Both the position numbers and the translations under genes were made by a program. From Rhipidocladum racemiflorum (lineage: Eukaryota > Streptophyta > Magnoliopsida > Poales > Poaceae), in NCBI GenBank assembly GCA_036346355.1, contig CM070576.1, positions 60,079,712-60,143,711 on the forward strand: 64,000 bases of DNA, written 5' to 3'. The notes beneath the pieces were generated by a model that worked only from the letters and a program-made list of their open reading frames with translations, ran no database searches and was not told the DNA's origin. This document shows, piece by piece, positions 9,798-21,592 of this stretch (the stretch's first letter is position 1; the number at the start of each line of letters is the position of its first letter).

Positions 9798-11032
9798 ATG
9801 GCGTCCAAGTTGCAGCTCTTGCCCTTCGTTGCCACCGCGGTTCTCGCCTCGTTCCTCCATCCTTGCGCATCCATCGAGTTCCACCGCAAGCTCTCCAGTT
9901 GGTCCAACGGCGGCGCCACATGGTACGGCGCCGCTAATGGCGCTGGAAGTGATGGTATGTATATATATATAGTCATCATGATATACCAATCCATGCATAA
10001 TAAGACACCCGAGTGATGACCATACCACCCAAACTGATGTGTTACTCGAAAAGACTTCATGCCTCATGTCTTAACTTCATGTTCGTTTGCGTAGGTGGTG
10101 CATGTGGGTACCAGGGTGCCGTCGACCAGCCACCGTTCTCGTCCATGATCGCCGCCGGCAGCCCTTCCATCTATGACTCTGGTAAGGGCTGTGGCTCTTG
10201 CTACCAGGTGCGTCCCCTTGAGGCCTCGCATGCATGTCAGTATGTGTACCGCCCGTTTCCTGACGTTTGGACATGTTAATTTAGGTGAAATGCACCGGTA
10301 ATGACGCCTGCTCAGGCAGCCCGGTGACTGTCGTCATCACGGATGAATGCCCCGGCGGCCCGTGCCTGAACGAGCCGGTCCACTTCGACCTGAGCGGGAC
10401 GGCGTTCGGTGCCATGGCGAAGCCCGGGAACGGCGACCAGCTGCGCGGCGCCGGCGTCCTCCAAATCCAGTACACCCGGTACGCATGCATGCACCTGGCT
10501 AACTACGTACACTGTGACAATTCTGCTTGAAACAGCCATGCGAACCACACCGCATGCACTCCACGCAGCTTTGGAACATCTACGTACTCTGTTACTTTTG
10601 TCGCCATGGACCACAGGGCACATGCACTGTTGTCTATCACCGCCATGAGACGAACTGTCCTTTAATTCGCTCTGTTTGGCTTTTGCTATTCCTCACGTGA
10701 TGTACAGGGTGCAGTGCAGCTGGGCCGGAGTACAGTTAACCTTCGTCGTCGACGCCGGCTCGAACCCGAACTACTTCGCCGTCCTCGTCAAGTACGAGAA
10801 CGGGGACGGGGACCTCTCGGCCGTGGACCTCATGCAGAGCGGTGCTGGATCGGCTTGGACGTCGATGCAGCACTCGTGGGGCGCGGTCTGGAAGCTCAAC
10901 GCCGGCTCGGCTTTGCAGGCGCCGTTCTCTATCCGCCTTACGTCCAGCTCCGGCAAGCAGCTCGTCGCCAGCAGCGTCATCCCCAGCGGGTGGAAACCCG
11001 GCGCGGCGTACCCGTCGACGGTCAACTACTAA
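9798..11032 (+). CDS. EXPB: Beta-expansin (group-B, cell-wall loosening protein), 4 exons, 262 aa
   Basis: Exons are 9798-9954, 10095-10207, 10285-10478 and 10708-11032, all with GT-AG introns; together they give 262 codons plus TAA. The start GCC-ATG-GCG has good context. Residues 1-25 form a signal peptide ending CAS. Domain 1 (GH45-like double-psi barrel) shows TWYG (41-44), GACGY (54-58), cysteines at 56, 85, 88, 93, 99, 112, 117 and 158, and the hallmark HFD motif at 123-125. Domain 2 (CBM63, about 168-258) carries the conserved aromatics. Expansins are secreted and loosen the wall non-hydrolytically; the beta group acts on grass matrix polysaccharides such as arabinoxylan. The closest neighbour on the same strand is a second beta-expansin 4.1 kb downstream. 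Length and domain order are normal, and no lesion is visible. Whether it is pollen-type or vegetative cannot be told from sequence alone. Confidence 0.96.
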
Positions 11033-11946
11033 CTACATACGAGTATGGATATATGCGTTAAGCGGTCTATATGCAGTATATGTGTGCTTAATAACTATGC
11101 TGATGGACGCGCGGTGCCACCAGTAGTTGCACGCATCGGATCGATGGTGCAACCGTGAATGTTAGTTCGATCGATCATTCAACGGATAGAACTAGTAGTA
11201 AGAAATAACAGCCAGAGGCAGAGGAGGAGGCGCAGGTGTACGAGTTCTCCCCTCTTCGCCGCAGTGTCGATGTTTACTGTAACGTGTTAATTGTGTGTAC
11301 CAGTACGTGTATGTATGTATTGGCAGCGAAGTGTCAGTGGCTTATAATACATTCGGGATGTGCTTAATGCATATTGTGTATGCATCTTGCTTGTCCATAC
11401 ATGTACCCACTGCCGACTACTCTACATGGATACAAGTACGAAGTTTCCCGATTAAAGGTGTTTCTATGTACCACTTTATAAAAATTATATAAATATTAAA
11501 TTATAAATAAATAGTAAATATTAATTACTTATATTTTATTTAATTTAAAATTTATACGACTTATATTAAAGAGCGATTTATAGAAGCACTACTCAACTTG
11601 CATTCATGTTTTTGGAAAAAGACAAAACTTGCCTTTGAAAAATTATGGACAAAAGACTAGGCTTGGGCCGAGCCGTACAAAAGCCTGGTTACATCCATGT
11701 TAGGCTAGGGTAGCCCAATCTGTAAAGAAAAGACAACAAAATTGCGTCCGTATTGGGCGAATGGACGTGCTAGGGCTGCTAGCCAGGGGCACGGGCTGTG
11801 AGCCCGTGAGGGGCGGATATCTGGGCCAGACGGCTGCCAACCGGCCGAGTTTAGTTGTTACCTTGTGCGTAGCTGGATTAGCACCTGCTGTTTACCGTCT
11901 TCGTCTCCATCAGCTTTTCCATCTTAATACAAATCGCTAAACTGAC
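11033..11946. other. 3' flank of the first expansin; no gene seen
   Basis: The first ~250 nt after the stop are a plausible 3' UTR. AT-rich spacer follows (11480-11580), then 11640-11940, which has moderate GC content and no recognisable coding or repeat structure. Confidence 0.4.
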
Positions 11947-12529
11947 TAGGGCTAGATATTCGGGTTTTTTTTAATCTAATCAGTTTGGTTTTTCAGTCTA
12001 ATCGATTTGGTTTTTTCAGTTTTAAAATAATTCGATTTTTAGAAACTAGCTATCGAATTTCTCGAACCAAAATAAAAAATCAAACTGAATTAACCAAAAT
12101 AATTATGTTCGGTTCGGTTTTTCGGTTAACCGAAATATGAATAAACACTAGGTAGGTTAGATTTAGGTCTTCTCATATCGCAAGTAGAGATAACTCACAC
12201 AATATTCATAGATCATTATAGTATAAGCATAGTAGAACATATGAATATACTATATATATATGTATATATATATATATATGTATGTATAAAAATGTTAGAA
12301 TATGGGAATTGTTTGGTAACTTTAGGAAGAACATTATAGAAATGATATTATATATGGGCTATTTGGTTATTTCGGTTTTTGGAAGCAAAAAATCGAATTG
12401 AATATTAAAAACGGAATTATTCTAAAATAAAAACCAAACCAATAATTGTAAATAGAAAAAAAATCCAAATAATCGGTTAATTCGGTTTGGTTCGGTAATT
12501 CGGTTTCGATTTAAAAATACCCACCCCTA
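11947..12529. mobile_element. Non-autonomous hAT element (583 bp)
   Basis: It begins TAGGGCTAGATATTCGGG and ends in ACCCACCCCTA, imperfect short inverted ends typical of hAT elements. It is flanked by AAACTGAC (11939-11946) and AAACTGAT (12530-12537), an 8-bp duplication with one mismatch. The inside is AT-rich with many copies of TTCGGTT and AACCGAA in both orientations. No transposase frame is present. A related fragment lies at 13627-13790. Confidence 0.78.
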
Positions 12530-13320
12530 AAACTGATGGCCCCTACAATACCAAGAGCAGTGCTTCCATGTTTTCTCTCTCAATTTAAGTTGTACAAATC
12601 TTAAAGAAAACAATTGGATAGGTAACTACCATCTAACACTTATTCATGTTCCTTTTATAAAAAATTTAGAAGCACCCGCTACCAATCACGGACCGAGCTG
12701 ACCCACTCTTTGCCTTTCCAACTCTTTGAGCGAAAATCGTGCTTATATATATATATCCCCAATCGCGAAGTCAGATGCTCCTAGATGTGAAAATGTGCCC
12801 GGCCGTCGCAACAACTCGGTGGTTCGCCCGGCCCGGCCGGGATTATAATTGGCAACGTCTGAAAACTGATCAGGAGAAGACTGCGATTTGCCCAGAATTG
12901 CGGCTGCTGTTCACGGAACGACGTGCAAATTTGCCGTCTGATCGAGCTCGCCGGCAGGAACTACGTGGCCCCCACGCACGGCACGGCGGGGTCGAGAGCT
13001 TCAGCTCGGCATCCGCGGCTTGGTTGACGCAACGGAGCACGCACCTTCCCAACTACTCCAAGAACCAATCCAATGCTACGCGGCCGTGGATGTGCGCAAA
13101 ATGAAACAGAATATTGCGATTCTACAGGCAAAATTAAGTACGTTCTGTGACCTAACTTTGGGCACCGCATGTGATTCGATTGGTGTCTATATATGACAAT
13201 TTTTTAATGGTTTTGTCTACAAATTAGTGTAGTGTTTCCTTAATACTCTCAATAAATATTTAGATTTACTCGATATTCATTACATAAATAAATTGAATAT
13301 ATACACTTTGAGATAATAAT
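12530..13320. other. Spacer between hAT element and Stowaway MITE; no gene seen
   Basis: 12740-13100 is moderately GC-rich with short open frames on both strands that show no recognisable domain. The remainder is AT-rich. Nothing supports a gene. Confidence 0.35.
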
Positions 13321-13322
13321 TA

Positions 13323-13582
13323 CTCCCTCAAGTCTTCAAAAAGATGATGTTTTGGATATCGACACGGTCTTCAAAACACAACTTTAACCGCTAGTTTTTA
13401 TTATAATATATTTATAAAACTCAATAAAATTATAATATTATGAAAGTACTTCTTGAGACAAGTTTATATATATAATTTTCGTGTATCCAATTTAAATATT
13501 TAAAAATATATCGATAGTCAAAGTTTCAGAAGTTTGACCATCACTATGTCCAAAACATCATCTTTTTGAAGATTGGAGGGAG
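13323..13582. mobile_element. Stowaway-type (Tc1/mariner) MITE, 260 bp
   Basis: Terminal inverted repeats begin CTCCCTCAAGTCTTCAAAAA and mirror the end TTTTTGAAGATTGGAGGGAG. A TA dinucleotide lies on each side (13321-13322 and 13583-13584). The AT-rich interior has no coding capacity. It lies about 1.6 kb upstream of the second expansin. Confidence 0.9.
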
Positions 13583-13626
13583 TATTATGGATAGTCTAAT
13601 TATTTTTTATATCTTTTTAATTTATA

Positions 13627-13790
13627 GGCCTGGACATTCGGTTTATACGGTTTTATCGGTTCGGTTTATTCGGGTTTTTTTTTTAAAAAAATCAGTTTTT
13701 AAGATCTATAAACCGAACTGAAACCGAATAGATGTAGAAACCAAACCGAATAAATTCGGTTTGGTTAATTTGGTTTTTTAGTTAATCGAG
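13627..13790. repeat. hAT-related fragment rich in TTCGGTT/AACCGAA
   Basis: It starts near a degenerate TAGGCCTGGACATTCGG and shares the TTCGGTTT/AAACCGAA-rich interior of the element at 11947-12529. I cannot find a matching right end or duplication, so it is a decayed or truncated relative. Confidence 0.5.
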
Positions 13791-15040
13791 ATCAGCACAC
13801 ATACACTGTCCAGATTGCTCAACAAAAGCATAGAAATATAAATCATACACTAAGGTAAAAATGCAAATGGTACTCGATCATGATGTAGAAAGTCTAGGCA
13901 CAGCAAAGCACCACTCACCAGCGAGCATGCAGCAGGAACCAGAAGATCGACATGGTGAGGGGCTGCAGCCCGTGCTGCCATCGGATGCCGCCCCATCACT
14001 GTCGCACGAGGACCATGCGGCCGAGGTCGCACCTCCATGTACCAGATAGTGAGCGCCTTCGCCCGAGGACCTCGTGGCCAAGGTGCCGCCACCTCCACGC
14101 TGTCTACGTGTACCACCGCCGAGCACCTTCGCCCGAGAATCTGCGTGGTTGAGGACATCACCGTCGCAATTGAGCACCTCCGCACCGCCTCCACCTACCA
14201 GATCCGGCCGCCGCTGAGCTCTTCCGCTCGAGGACCACATCACCGGATCTGGTCGTGGTTGAGGAGGCCATGGGTGTGGCATGCGGCGTATAGGTTCTCC
14301 CTCCTTGACTCACCATCTAGATCACCGGTTTCGTCGCCTCGTCAGAATTAGGGGTTTGGATATGGTGGGAGGCACCCAGAAAGTGAAGCGACATGACGAC
14401 GCGAGTGGGAATGGGAGGGATCGCCCGATTGGAGGGATAGGAGGAAAGGGGAACACACGCAGGGAGAGGGAGGGAGGCGGTGCGCCGGTGGCGGCGACTG
14501 TGAGGGAGGGAGGCTAGGGGAGAGGGAAGGAGTGGCCGAATTGAGTAGCGGTGCAGTGCGGTAGTGCGGGAAGGTATAACTACACACCAACTATCGATAA
14601 AACGGCACATTTGGTGATTTGTGTAATTGTGTTATAGATGACCAGATTATGTTATTCACTAGTGGCACGAATTTTCAACCTACTACAAACATTCCCTGTT
14701 TCAAAAAAAAAAAAAACTACAAATACGTATAGCCAGTGCGCTATGGTACATACAGTGATGAGAGTAGCCATTTGCGAACGCACGGATCAAAGAAACGATC
14801 TCAATTTGGCAAATATTTTAAGCATTTCCAAACCGATACAATAAGTACCTTTGTGAGATTTCTTTATCCAAATATGCGGAGTTGGAGAGCGTGATCACCT
14901 CCATTATCTAAGGATCGGCCGGCCGCTTCGGCTCAATTGACCTCTCTCTCTCAATCGAGTTGCCGCCACTTACGCCACGTTCGCCTCAGTAATGCATGCG
15001 CACATATTTGCTCTCACGTTTGTGACCCCTAAAACCCTCC
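13791..15040. other. Upstream region of the second expansin; no gene seen
   Basis: 13860-14560 is GC-rich and opens overlapping frames on both strands, none with a recognisable domain. After 14600 the sequence becomes AT-rich, with an A-run near 14703. 14890-15040 leads into the expansin promoter. No MITE or LTR ends were recognised here. Confidence 0.35.
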
Positions 15041-15049
15041 TATATATAG
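15041..15049 (+). promoter_or_regulatory. TATA box of the second beta-expansin gene
   Basis: TATATATAG lies 109 nt upstream of the ATG at 15158, almost the same spacing as in the first expansin (106 nt). Confidence 0.7.
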
Positions 15050-15157
15050 CCTAAATTGAGCAAGTCTTGCAAGTCACCAAGCACTTACTAAACCAACCTA
15101 GCCCATTGGCCATTGGCCCTTACTTCGATCCTCATCCTATCAACCAAGAGAGAATCA

Positions 15158-16250
15158 ATGGCTAGTCCATGCACTTTCCTATTCGCCGTACTCGTCGTCG
15201 TGCTGCCACTTCTTGTAAGACCCATCTCCAGCAGCCAGTACACGTCGGCGCCGGCCAAAGGCCACGGCTGGTCCTCGGGCGGCGCGACGTGGTACGGGAG
15301 CCCTTACGGCGCCGGCAGCGACGGTAGGTCGCACATAGATTAGAGTGAAAAAAGATTTGTCAGGAAACTCGCTCACTTGATTTCTTGAATACAATAAAGG
15401 TGGCGCGTGCGGTTATCAAGGCGCCGTCGGCCAGCGCCCGTTCTCGTCGATGATCGCCGCCGGCGGCCCCTCCCTCTTCAAGAACGGCAAAGGCTGCGGT
15501 GCATGCTATCAAGTCAGTATATATGCTCACAGTTACTAATTTCATGTGCTACCATTAACGTGCAAAGTTCGGTGTTCCTAAGTAGACGTATCCATGTCTT
15601 GTACGCGCGCGTACAGGTTAAGTGCACCGGTAACTCTGCCTGCTCCGGCCGCCCAGTGACCGTCGTCATCACCGACTCCTGCCCTGGCGGGTCATGCCGC
15701 GCGGAGGCGGCGCACTTTGACATGAGCGGCACTGCCTTCGGCGCCATGGCCAACCCCGGCATGGCCGATCGCCTCCGCGCCGCCGGAATCCTCAAGATCC
15801 AATACACGAGGTGTAAATGCAATCGAATTTGGTACTTTGGTTTAACAATTCTAGTCATGTTAACGATGCACATGCCTTGGTTTCTGCAGGGTGCCGTGCA
15901 AGTACAACGGCATGGGCATTGCCTTCAAGGTGGACGCGGGCTCCAACCCGTACTACCTCGCCGTGCTGATCCAGTACGAGGGCGGCGACGGCGACCTCAC
16001 CGCCGTGGACATCATGCAGGGCGGCTACACGTCCGCCCGGCACGGCAAAGGCGGTGCGGCGTGGACGCGGATGCAGCAGTCGTGGGGTGCCACGTGGCAC
16101 CTTAACTCGAACAACGGGCAGCCGCTCCGCGCGCCGTTCTCGTTCCGGCTCACCTCGGGATCCGGCAAGGTGCTCGTCGCCAGCAACGTCGTCCCCGCCG
16201 GCTGGAACGCCGGGACGGCCTACCAGTCCACGGTGAACTACGCCACCTAA
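15158..16250 (+). CDS. EXPB: Beta-expansin (group-B, cell-wall loosening protein), 4 exons, 277 aa
   Basis: Exons are 15158-15323, 15400-15512, 15617-15810 and 15890-16250, giving 277 codons plus TAA. The ATG at 15158 starts a clean signal peptide (about 25 residues); the open frame reaches further upstream but only through a TTG. Domain 1 shows TWYG, GACGY (57-61), GCGACYQVKC and the HFD motif at 126-128. Domain 2 follows Cys161. Exons 2 and 3 have exactly the lengths (113, 194 nt) and phases of the gene at 9798-11032, which supports tandem duplication. Compared with that gene, domain 2 has a loop about eight residues longer around GYTSARHGKGGAAW, and the N-terminal linker is longer. It is predicted to be secreted to the wall and to act non-hydrolytically. 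No lesion is visible. Confidence 0.96.
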
Positions 16251-16632
16251 GTAATTGTGGTGGTAGATTGTATAGATTTTAGCGCTGCGGTTTGCGAGCT
16301 CTTGTTTTGTCAAAGGAATTTGGTACGTGCGTCCGGGAATTGTGAGCGGCCGAGTTAGATGAGGAGGAGGTTAGTATTTGTGTTGGGTTCTTCCCTGGAC
16401 GGCCACCTGCAGCTGTTTCCCAAGTGATGTTTCTTGTAGTCTTGATTTACCTTACTGCTTTGCGTTTTTTTACCTGTGTTGCTGAGGAGCTGCGGAAAAA
16501 TTTACTGTCACAGTGCCTCAGGAAGTCAGGATGCAAGTGGGATGTAATGTGGATTGACTGTACATTGTCCATGTTGACCACAAACATTTATGCGGGATAT
16601 TGCGGCAATCCGCGAAAAATTTATGCAGCAAT
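16251..16632. other. 3' flank of the second expansin
   Basis: Plausible 3' UTR and spacer. It ends at GCAAT (16628-16632), the target duplication of the Copia element that follows. Confidence 0.5.
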
Positions 16633-16974
16633 TGATAGTTGTAATCCTGTTTTGATTGCTCCAGTCAGTATACAAGTACGTCCTGGAAACTTTTGGTTTC
16701 CTGAAAATCCTTTTGCCGTATTGTAAACAGTACGAGTCAGAGTCCGAGTTGGTTCAGTTTAAGAATTAGCCTTAGTTTAGCAGTTGAAGCCGATTCTATC
16801 TGTAAGACAATAATCTATTTAAAGCAATGAAAACTCCAGGAAAAGGTGCGCGAAGGCTTATAGCAGCGCCAAGCTTTGTGTTGTGTTTGTTTCTCTGTTG
16901 CTTGTTTCTCTGAAGTTCAGTACTTGCTGATATTCAGAAAAAAGGGGGCTCTTGGTTCAGGGCTGCTGCTAACA
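16633..16974 (+). repeat. 5' LTR of the Copia element (342 bp)
   Basis: Starts TGATAGTTGTAATCC and ends GCTAACA. A TATTTAAAG promoter-like box lies near 16816. The primer binding site starts 3 nt downstream. Confidence 0.92.
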
Positions 16975-16976
16975 TT

Positions 16977-16988
16977 TGGTATCAGAGC
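16977..16988 (+). other. Primer binding site (tRNA-iMet type)
   Basis: TGGTATCAGAGC, 2 nt after the 5' LTR end, complementary to the 3' end of initiator tRNA-Met. Confidence 0.93.
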
Positions 16989-17023
16989 TTCGGTTCACGC
17001 CCAGGCAGCAGAGAATCAAGGCC

Positions 17024-20000
17024 ATGTCGATTACATCCCAGCAAGCGGCAAGGGAGAGCGACAGTATGCCGTTTCAGTGCCCTATGTTGTCGGCATCGAA
17101 CTACACAACATGGGCGATCAAGATGGAGGCTATCATGGATGCTCATGGCGTATGGGAAGCTGTCCAACCAAGGGCCGGAGTGGCCGTGGAAGAGAGGAAG
17201 GATAAATCAGCAAAGGCGTTCATCTTCCAAGCAATACCTGAAGACGTTCTCTTGCAGGTTGCAAGAAAGAAGACTGCGAAGGAGGTTTGGGAAGCATTGA
17301 AAACATGACATTTGGGAGCAGATCGGGTACAGAAAGCTCGTCTCCAAACTTTGAAGAGTGAGTTTGAAACATTGCACATGAAAGAAGGTGAATCTATGGA
17401 TGACTTTGCAGGAAAATTGAGTGGCATGTCTGCAAAGTACAGCAACCTCGGCGCAACCTTGGAAGATGCAACACTGGTTAAAAAAATTTCTCGATTCAGT
17501 TTCAGAGAAGTTTTTCCAACTAGTAGCATCCATCGAGCAATTCTCTGATTTGGATACATTGTCGTTTGAGGAGGTAATCGGGAGATTGAAAGCATATGAA
17601 GAACGGCTACAAAGTCGCACTGCAAACTCTAGTACCAGTAGTGACGGGCAATTACTGCTGACTCAGACTGAGTGGCAAGCACACCAGAAAAACAGCAGCA
17701 ACAGAGATGCATCGACCGCTCCAACACACAAAACAGCAAGATTCAGCAGAGCAGAGGGACAAGGAAGGGGCAGATGGCGTGGCCGTGGACGAGGCTATGC
17801 TAGAGTCGAGCGAGGAGGATCCAACTCGCTACGACAAGAGTCCAGTAACAGCACCTACAAAGGTAAAGACAAAAGCCACATAAAATGTTTCAATTGCAAC
17901 AAGTATAGGCACTATGCATCCGAATGCAGGGCTCCTAAGCACAAGTAAGAAGAAGTGAATCTAACTCATGCTCAAGAGGATGAGCCCGCCCTTATGCTAT
18001 ACTCTCAACAATCTTCGGAGTTGGTGTTACTCAACGAAGATAAGATAGTACCAAGTCTTCATTCCACAGATCGTGAAGACGGAATTTGGTATCTTGATAA
18101 TGGAGCTAAGAATCATATGACAGGATGTCGCTCTTTCTTTGCTGAACTAGATGAAAGCATAAAAGGACAGGTCTGATTTGGAGATGGCTCGGCAGTGTAA
18201 ATTCTTGAGAGAGGATCAATCCTATTGGAATGCAAGAATAGTACTGAGCATCGCTTGTTCACTGAAGTTTATTACATTCCAAGTTTGCGAAGTAATATAC
18301 TTAGCCTCAGCCTGATCACAGAAGCATGGCACAAGGTGATACTCAATAAGGACATATTGTGGATGTATGACAGAAAAGGGAAGCTTCTTATGAAGGTACA
18401 GCATTCGAGCAACAGATTGTACAAACAGCTACACACTACCTCACCTATATGTCTCACTGTTAGCATGGAAGAACCAGCTTGGCTATGGCATGCCAGACTC
18501 AGGCATCTAAATTTCCAAGCCATCAAGGAAATGGTGACAAAAGATGTGGTGCGGGGAGTACCGAAAATAAGTCACCATACACAGTTGTGTCAAGGATGTT
18601 TAGTAGCTAAGCAATGTCGACAACCATTTCTGGCACAAGCACAATATCGAGCCAAAGTCCCACTTGAGTTGATACATGCTGACCCATGCGGCCCAATTAT
18701 GCTCCAAACTACGGCATGCAATCGGTACTTCCTCCTTCTAGTTGATGATTACAGCCGGTTCATGTGGATATACATGCTGAAGACTAAAGATCAAGCACTC
18801 GCTGCATTTAAGGTCTTCAAATCACAGGTTGAGAATGAGAGCAATCACAGACTGAAGACACTAAGAACTGACCGAGGAGGAGAATTTGTCTCTCGGGCCT
18901 TTACTAATTTTTGTGATGAAGAAGGTATACAACGGCACCTCATTGCCCCTTATATGCCACAGCAAAACAGAGTGGTAGAACGGCGAAATTGCTCAGTGCT
19001 CGCCACAGCAAGAAGTCTGCTCAAAACCATGGAGGTTCCAGGAGAATTATGGGGAGAGTCAGTCCGACACGCCGTATATTTGTTGAATCGAGTTCCAACA
19101 AAAGCAGTACAAGGTAGCACTCCTTATGAAGCCTAGAAGGGTAGAAAATCGAATCTAGAGCACCTCAGGGTCTTTGGTTGTGTTGCACATGTCAAAGTGC
19201 CGGCAATACATACCCGAAAACTGGATGATAGAAGCAAGCAGATGGTTTACTTGGGAGCAGAAGAAGGGAGCAAGGCTCATAGACTCCTTGATCCAACAGC
19301 CAATAGAATATGTGTTAGCCGCGATGTGGTGTTTGAAGAAAACAGGAAATGGAAATGGGTGTTGTCGAGCACAGAGGAGTATGTACAAGCCAGGTTCACT
19401 GTGCATAGTCCGGCAATACAGACAGAGGAAGGATCAACTCCAGATTCTCCTAGGACACCGAGTCAATCCATGACTGAACCCACCTCAGCAACACCAAATA
19501 CAGGACAAATGTCTGAACAATTTGAATCGGAGTTTGGAGAAACGACAAGTCCAGAGGGAGAGTCACCACCAACATCTGTGCCAAACTCTAACAATCTGAT
19601 GTCCAGTCTAGAATCAGCGCCTCCGAGGATCAGATCCCTGGCCGAAATATATGAAGAAACCGAAGGTACACACTCCTTTGCCGAATTGTACCTTACTGCA
19701 TTAGAAGAGCCATCAAAATATAGTGAGGCAGCAGGAAGTCGGGCTTGGACTGAAGCGATGCAAAGGGAGTTTGATTCAATTGAGAAGAACAGGACGTGGA
19801 CATTGACAGAGCTTCTAGCAGGGACCAATCCAATCGGTCTCAAGTGGATCTTTAAACTAAAGAAGAATGAAGCAGGTGAAATTGTCAAGCACAAAGCAAG
19901 ATTAGTGGCAAAGGGGTATGTGCAGCAAAAGGGGGTGGACTATGAAGAGGTTTTTGCTCCAGTAGCCAGGATGGAGACTGTAAGGTTGCTCCTAGTCCTG

Positions 20001-21247
20001 TCAACCAAAGAAGGATGGAAGGTTCACCACCTTGATGTTAAATCGGCAATTTTGAATGGTGAATTGCAAGAAGAGGTATATGTATTACAGCCAGAGGGAT
20101 TTGTCATCCCTAGAAAAGAGAATATGGTGTATAAGCTGTCCAAAGCACTATACGGCTTAAAGCAAGCTCCCCGAGCCTGGAACACCAGAATAGATCGAGC
20201 ACTACAAGAATTGGAGTTTCAGAGATGTCCCCAAGAACAGGCAGTGTACAAGCGAAGCACCAAGAGAGGTTTGCTGCTTGTCGGAGTCTGTGGATGATCT
20301 GATAGTCACAGGAACAAATGAAAGAGATTCAGTTGTTCAAGAAACAGATGGAGAAGCAATTCGAAATGAGTGAATTGGGAGCACTCTCTTATTATCTCAT
20401 AATAGAAGTACAACAAACAGGAGAAGTAATCATACTGAAGCAATCGGGGTATGCTGAGAAGGTGCTAAAACAAGCAGGTATGTTGAAATGCAATCCTTCA
20501 AAATACCCAATGGAACCTAAACTTCATCTGGCGAAGGATGAAGAAGGAGACCCTGTAAATCCAACCAAGTACCGACAACTGATTGGGTGCTTACGCTACT
20601 TAACCCATACCCAGCCGGATCTGAGCTATGCTGTTGGTATTGTCAGTAGATACATGGAGTCCCCAAGGCAGAGACATTTTCAAGCCATGAAACACATACT
20701 ACGATATGTCAGAGGGACAACAAGGTATCGAATAGCATACAGGAAAGTAGGGGATGGCAGTTTAATTGGATACATTGCTAGCAACCTAGCCAGCGATCTT
20801 GATGATCGAAAGAGTACTACTGGGATAGTGTTCTATTTCTCTGGAAATCCAATCATATGGAGCTCACAGAAACAGAAAACAATTGCGCTGTCCTCCTGTG
20901 AGGCCGAATTCATGGCGGCAACAACAGCTACATGCCAAGCAGTCTGGCTACGGAGTTTACTCGGTGAACTGACCGCTTGTACTCCAAAGGAAGTGCAACT
21001 AAAGGTTGATAATAGATCTGCTATAGCGTTAATGAAGAATCCCGTCTTCCATGGAAGAAGCAAGCACATTGACACAAATTACCTTTTTATCAGAGAATGT
21101 GTTGAAAAGAACCCAATTGCAGTCGAACATGTGAGAAGTGAACTGCAGTGTGCAGACATATTAACCAAAGCCTTGGCTAGAGAAAAGTTTATAGAAATGA
21201 GGGACTTGATAAGTGTCAGAAACATCACAGGATCAAATCAGGATTAG
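17024..21247 (+). pseudogene. Copia gag-pol polyprotein, disrupted
   Basis: Gag starts at ATG 17024 and contains a CCHC zinc knuckle at 17886-17927. The protease motif reads D-N-G at 18096-18104 instead of the active D-S/T-G. The GAG-preintegrase HHCC region (around 18480-18600) precedes an integrase core retaining its D, D and E residues (HADPCG, LRTDRGGEF, VVERRN). RT shows the VKSAILNGEL block and YGLKQAPRAW. The catalytic VDD follows a frameshift at about 20292 where a 2-nt loss breaks the frame. RNase H ends at 21247. In-frame stops lie at 17306, 17946, 18174, 18198 and 19134. A +1 shift occurs in an A7 run near 17480. The copy cannot encode a working polyprotein. Confidence 0.93.
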
Positions 21248-21256
21248 GGGGGAGAA
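21243..21256 (+). other. Polypurine tract of the Copia element
   Basis: ATTAGGGGGGAGAA lies directly before the 3' LTR (21257) and would prime plus-strand synthesis. Confidence 0.85.
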
Positions 21257-21592
21257 TGATAGTTGTAATCCTGTTTTGATTGCTCCGGTCAGTATACGAG
21301 TCCTTGAAACTTTCGGTTTCTTGAAAATCCTTTTGCCGTATTGTAAACAGTACGAGTCAGAGTCCGAGTCAGTTCAGTTTAAGAATTGGCCTTAGTTTAG
21401 CAGTTGAAGTCGATTCTATCTGTAAGACAATAATCTATTTAAAGCAATGAAAACTCCAGAAAAATCTGCGAAGGCTTAGAGCAGCGCCAAGCTCTGTGTT
21501 GTGTTTGTTTCTCTGTTGCTTGTTTCTCTGAAGTTCAGTACTTCCTGATATTCAAAAAACAGGGGGCGCTCAGTTCAGGGCTGTTGCCAACA
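21257..21592 (+). repeat. 3' LTR of the Copia element (336 bp)
   Basis: Starts TGATAGTTGTAATCC and ends GCCAACA. It aligns end to end with the 5' LTR and is followed by the duplication GCAAT. Confidence 0.92.

Larger units (their letters stand above)
16633..21592 (+). mobile_element. Ty1-copia LTR retrotransposon, structurally complete, coding region broken
   Basis: 4960 bp with two LTRs (16633-16974 and 21257-21592), a tRNA-iMet primer site, a purine-rich tract before the 3' LTR, and the 5-bp duplication GCAAT on both sides (16628-16632 and 21593-21597). Domain order is gag, protease, integrase, RT, RNase H, which is diagnostic of Copia. The LTRs differ at roughly 20-25 positions including small indels (by eye), so the insertion is not recent. 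Several stops and frameshifts disable the polyprotein. Confidence 0.95.

Noticed and set aside
13850..14610. Frames of 100-134 codons on both strands
   Set aside because: GC-rich block with no domain, no splice partners and equal support for both strands.
15113..15157. Upstream extension of the second expansin start
   Set aside because: The extension begins at TTG; the ATG at 15158 directly starts a proper signal peptide.
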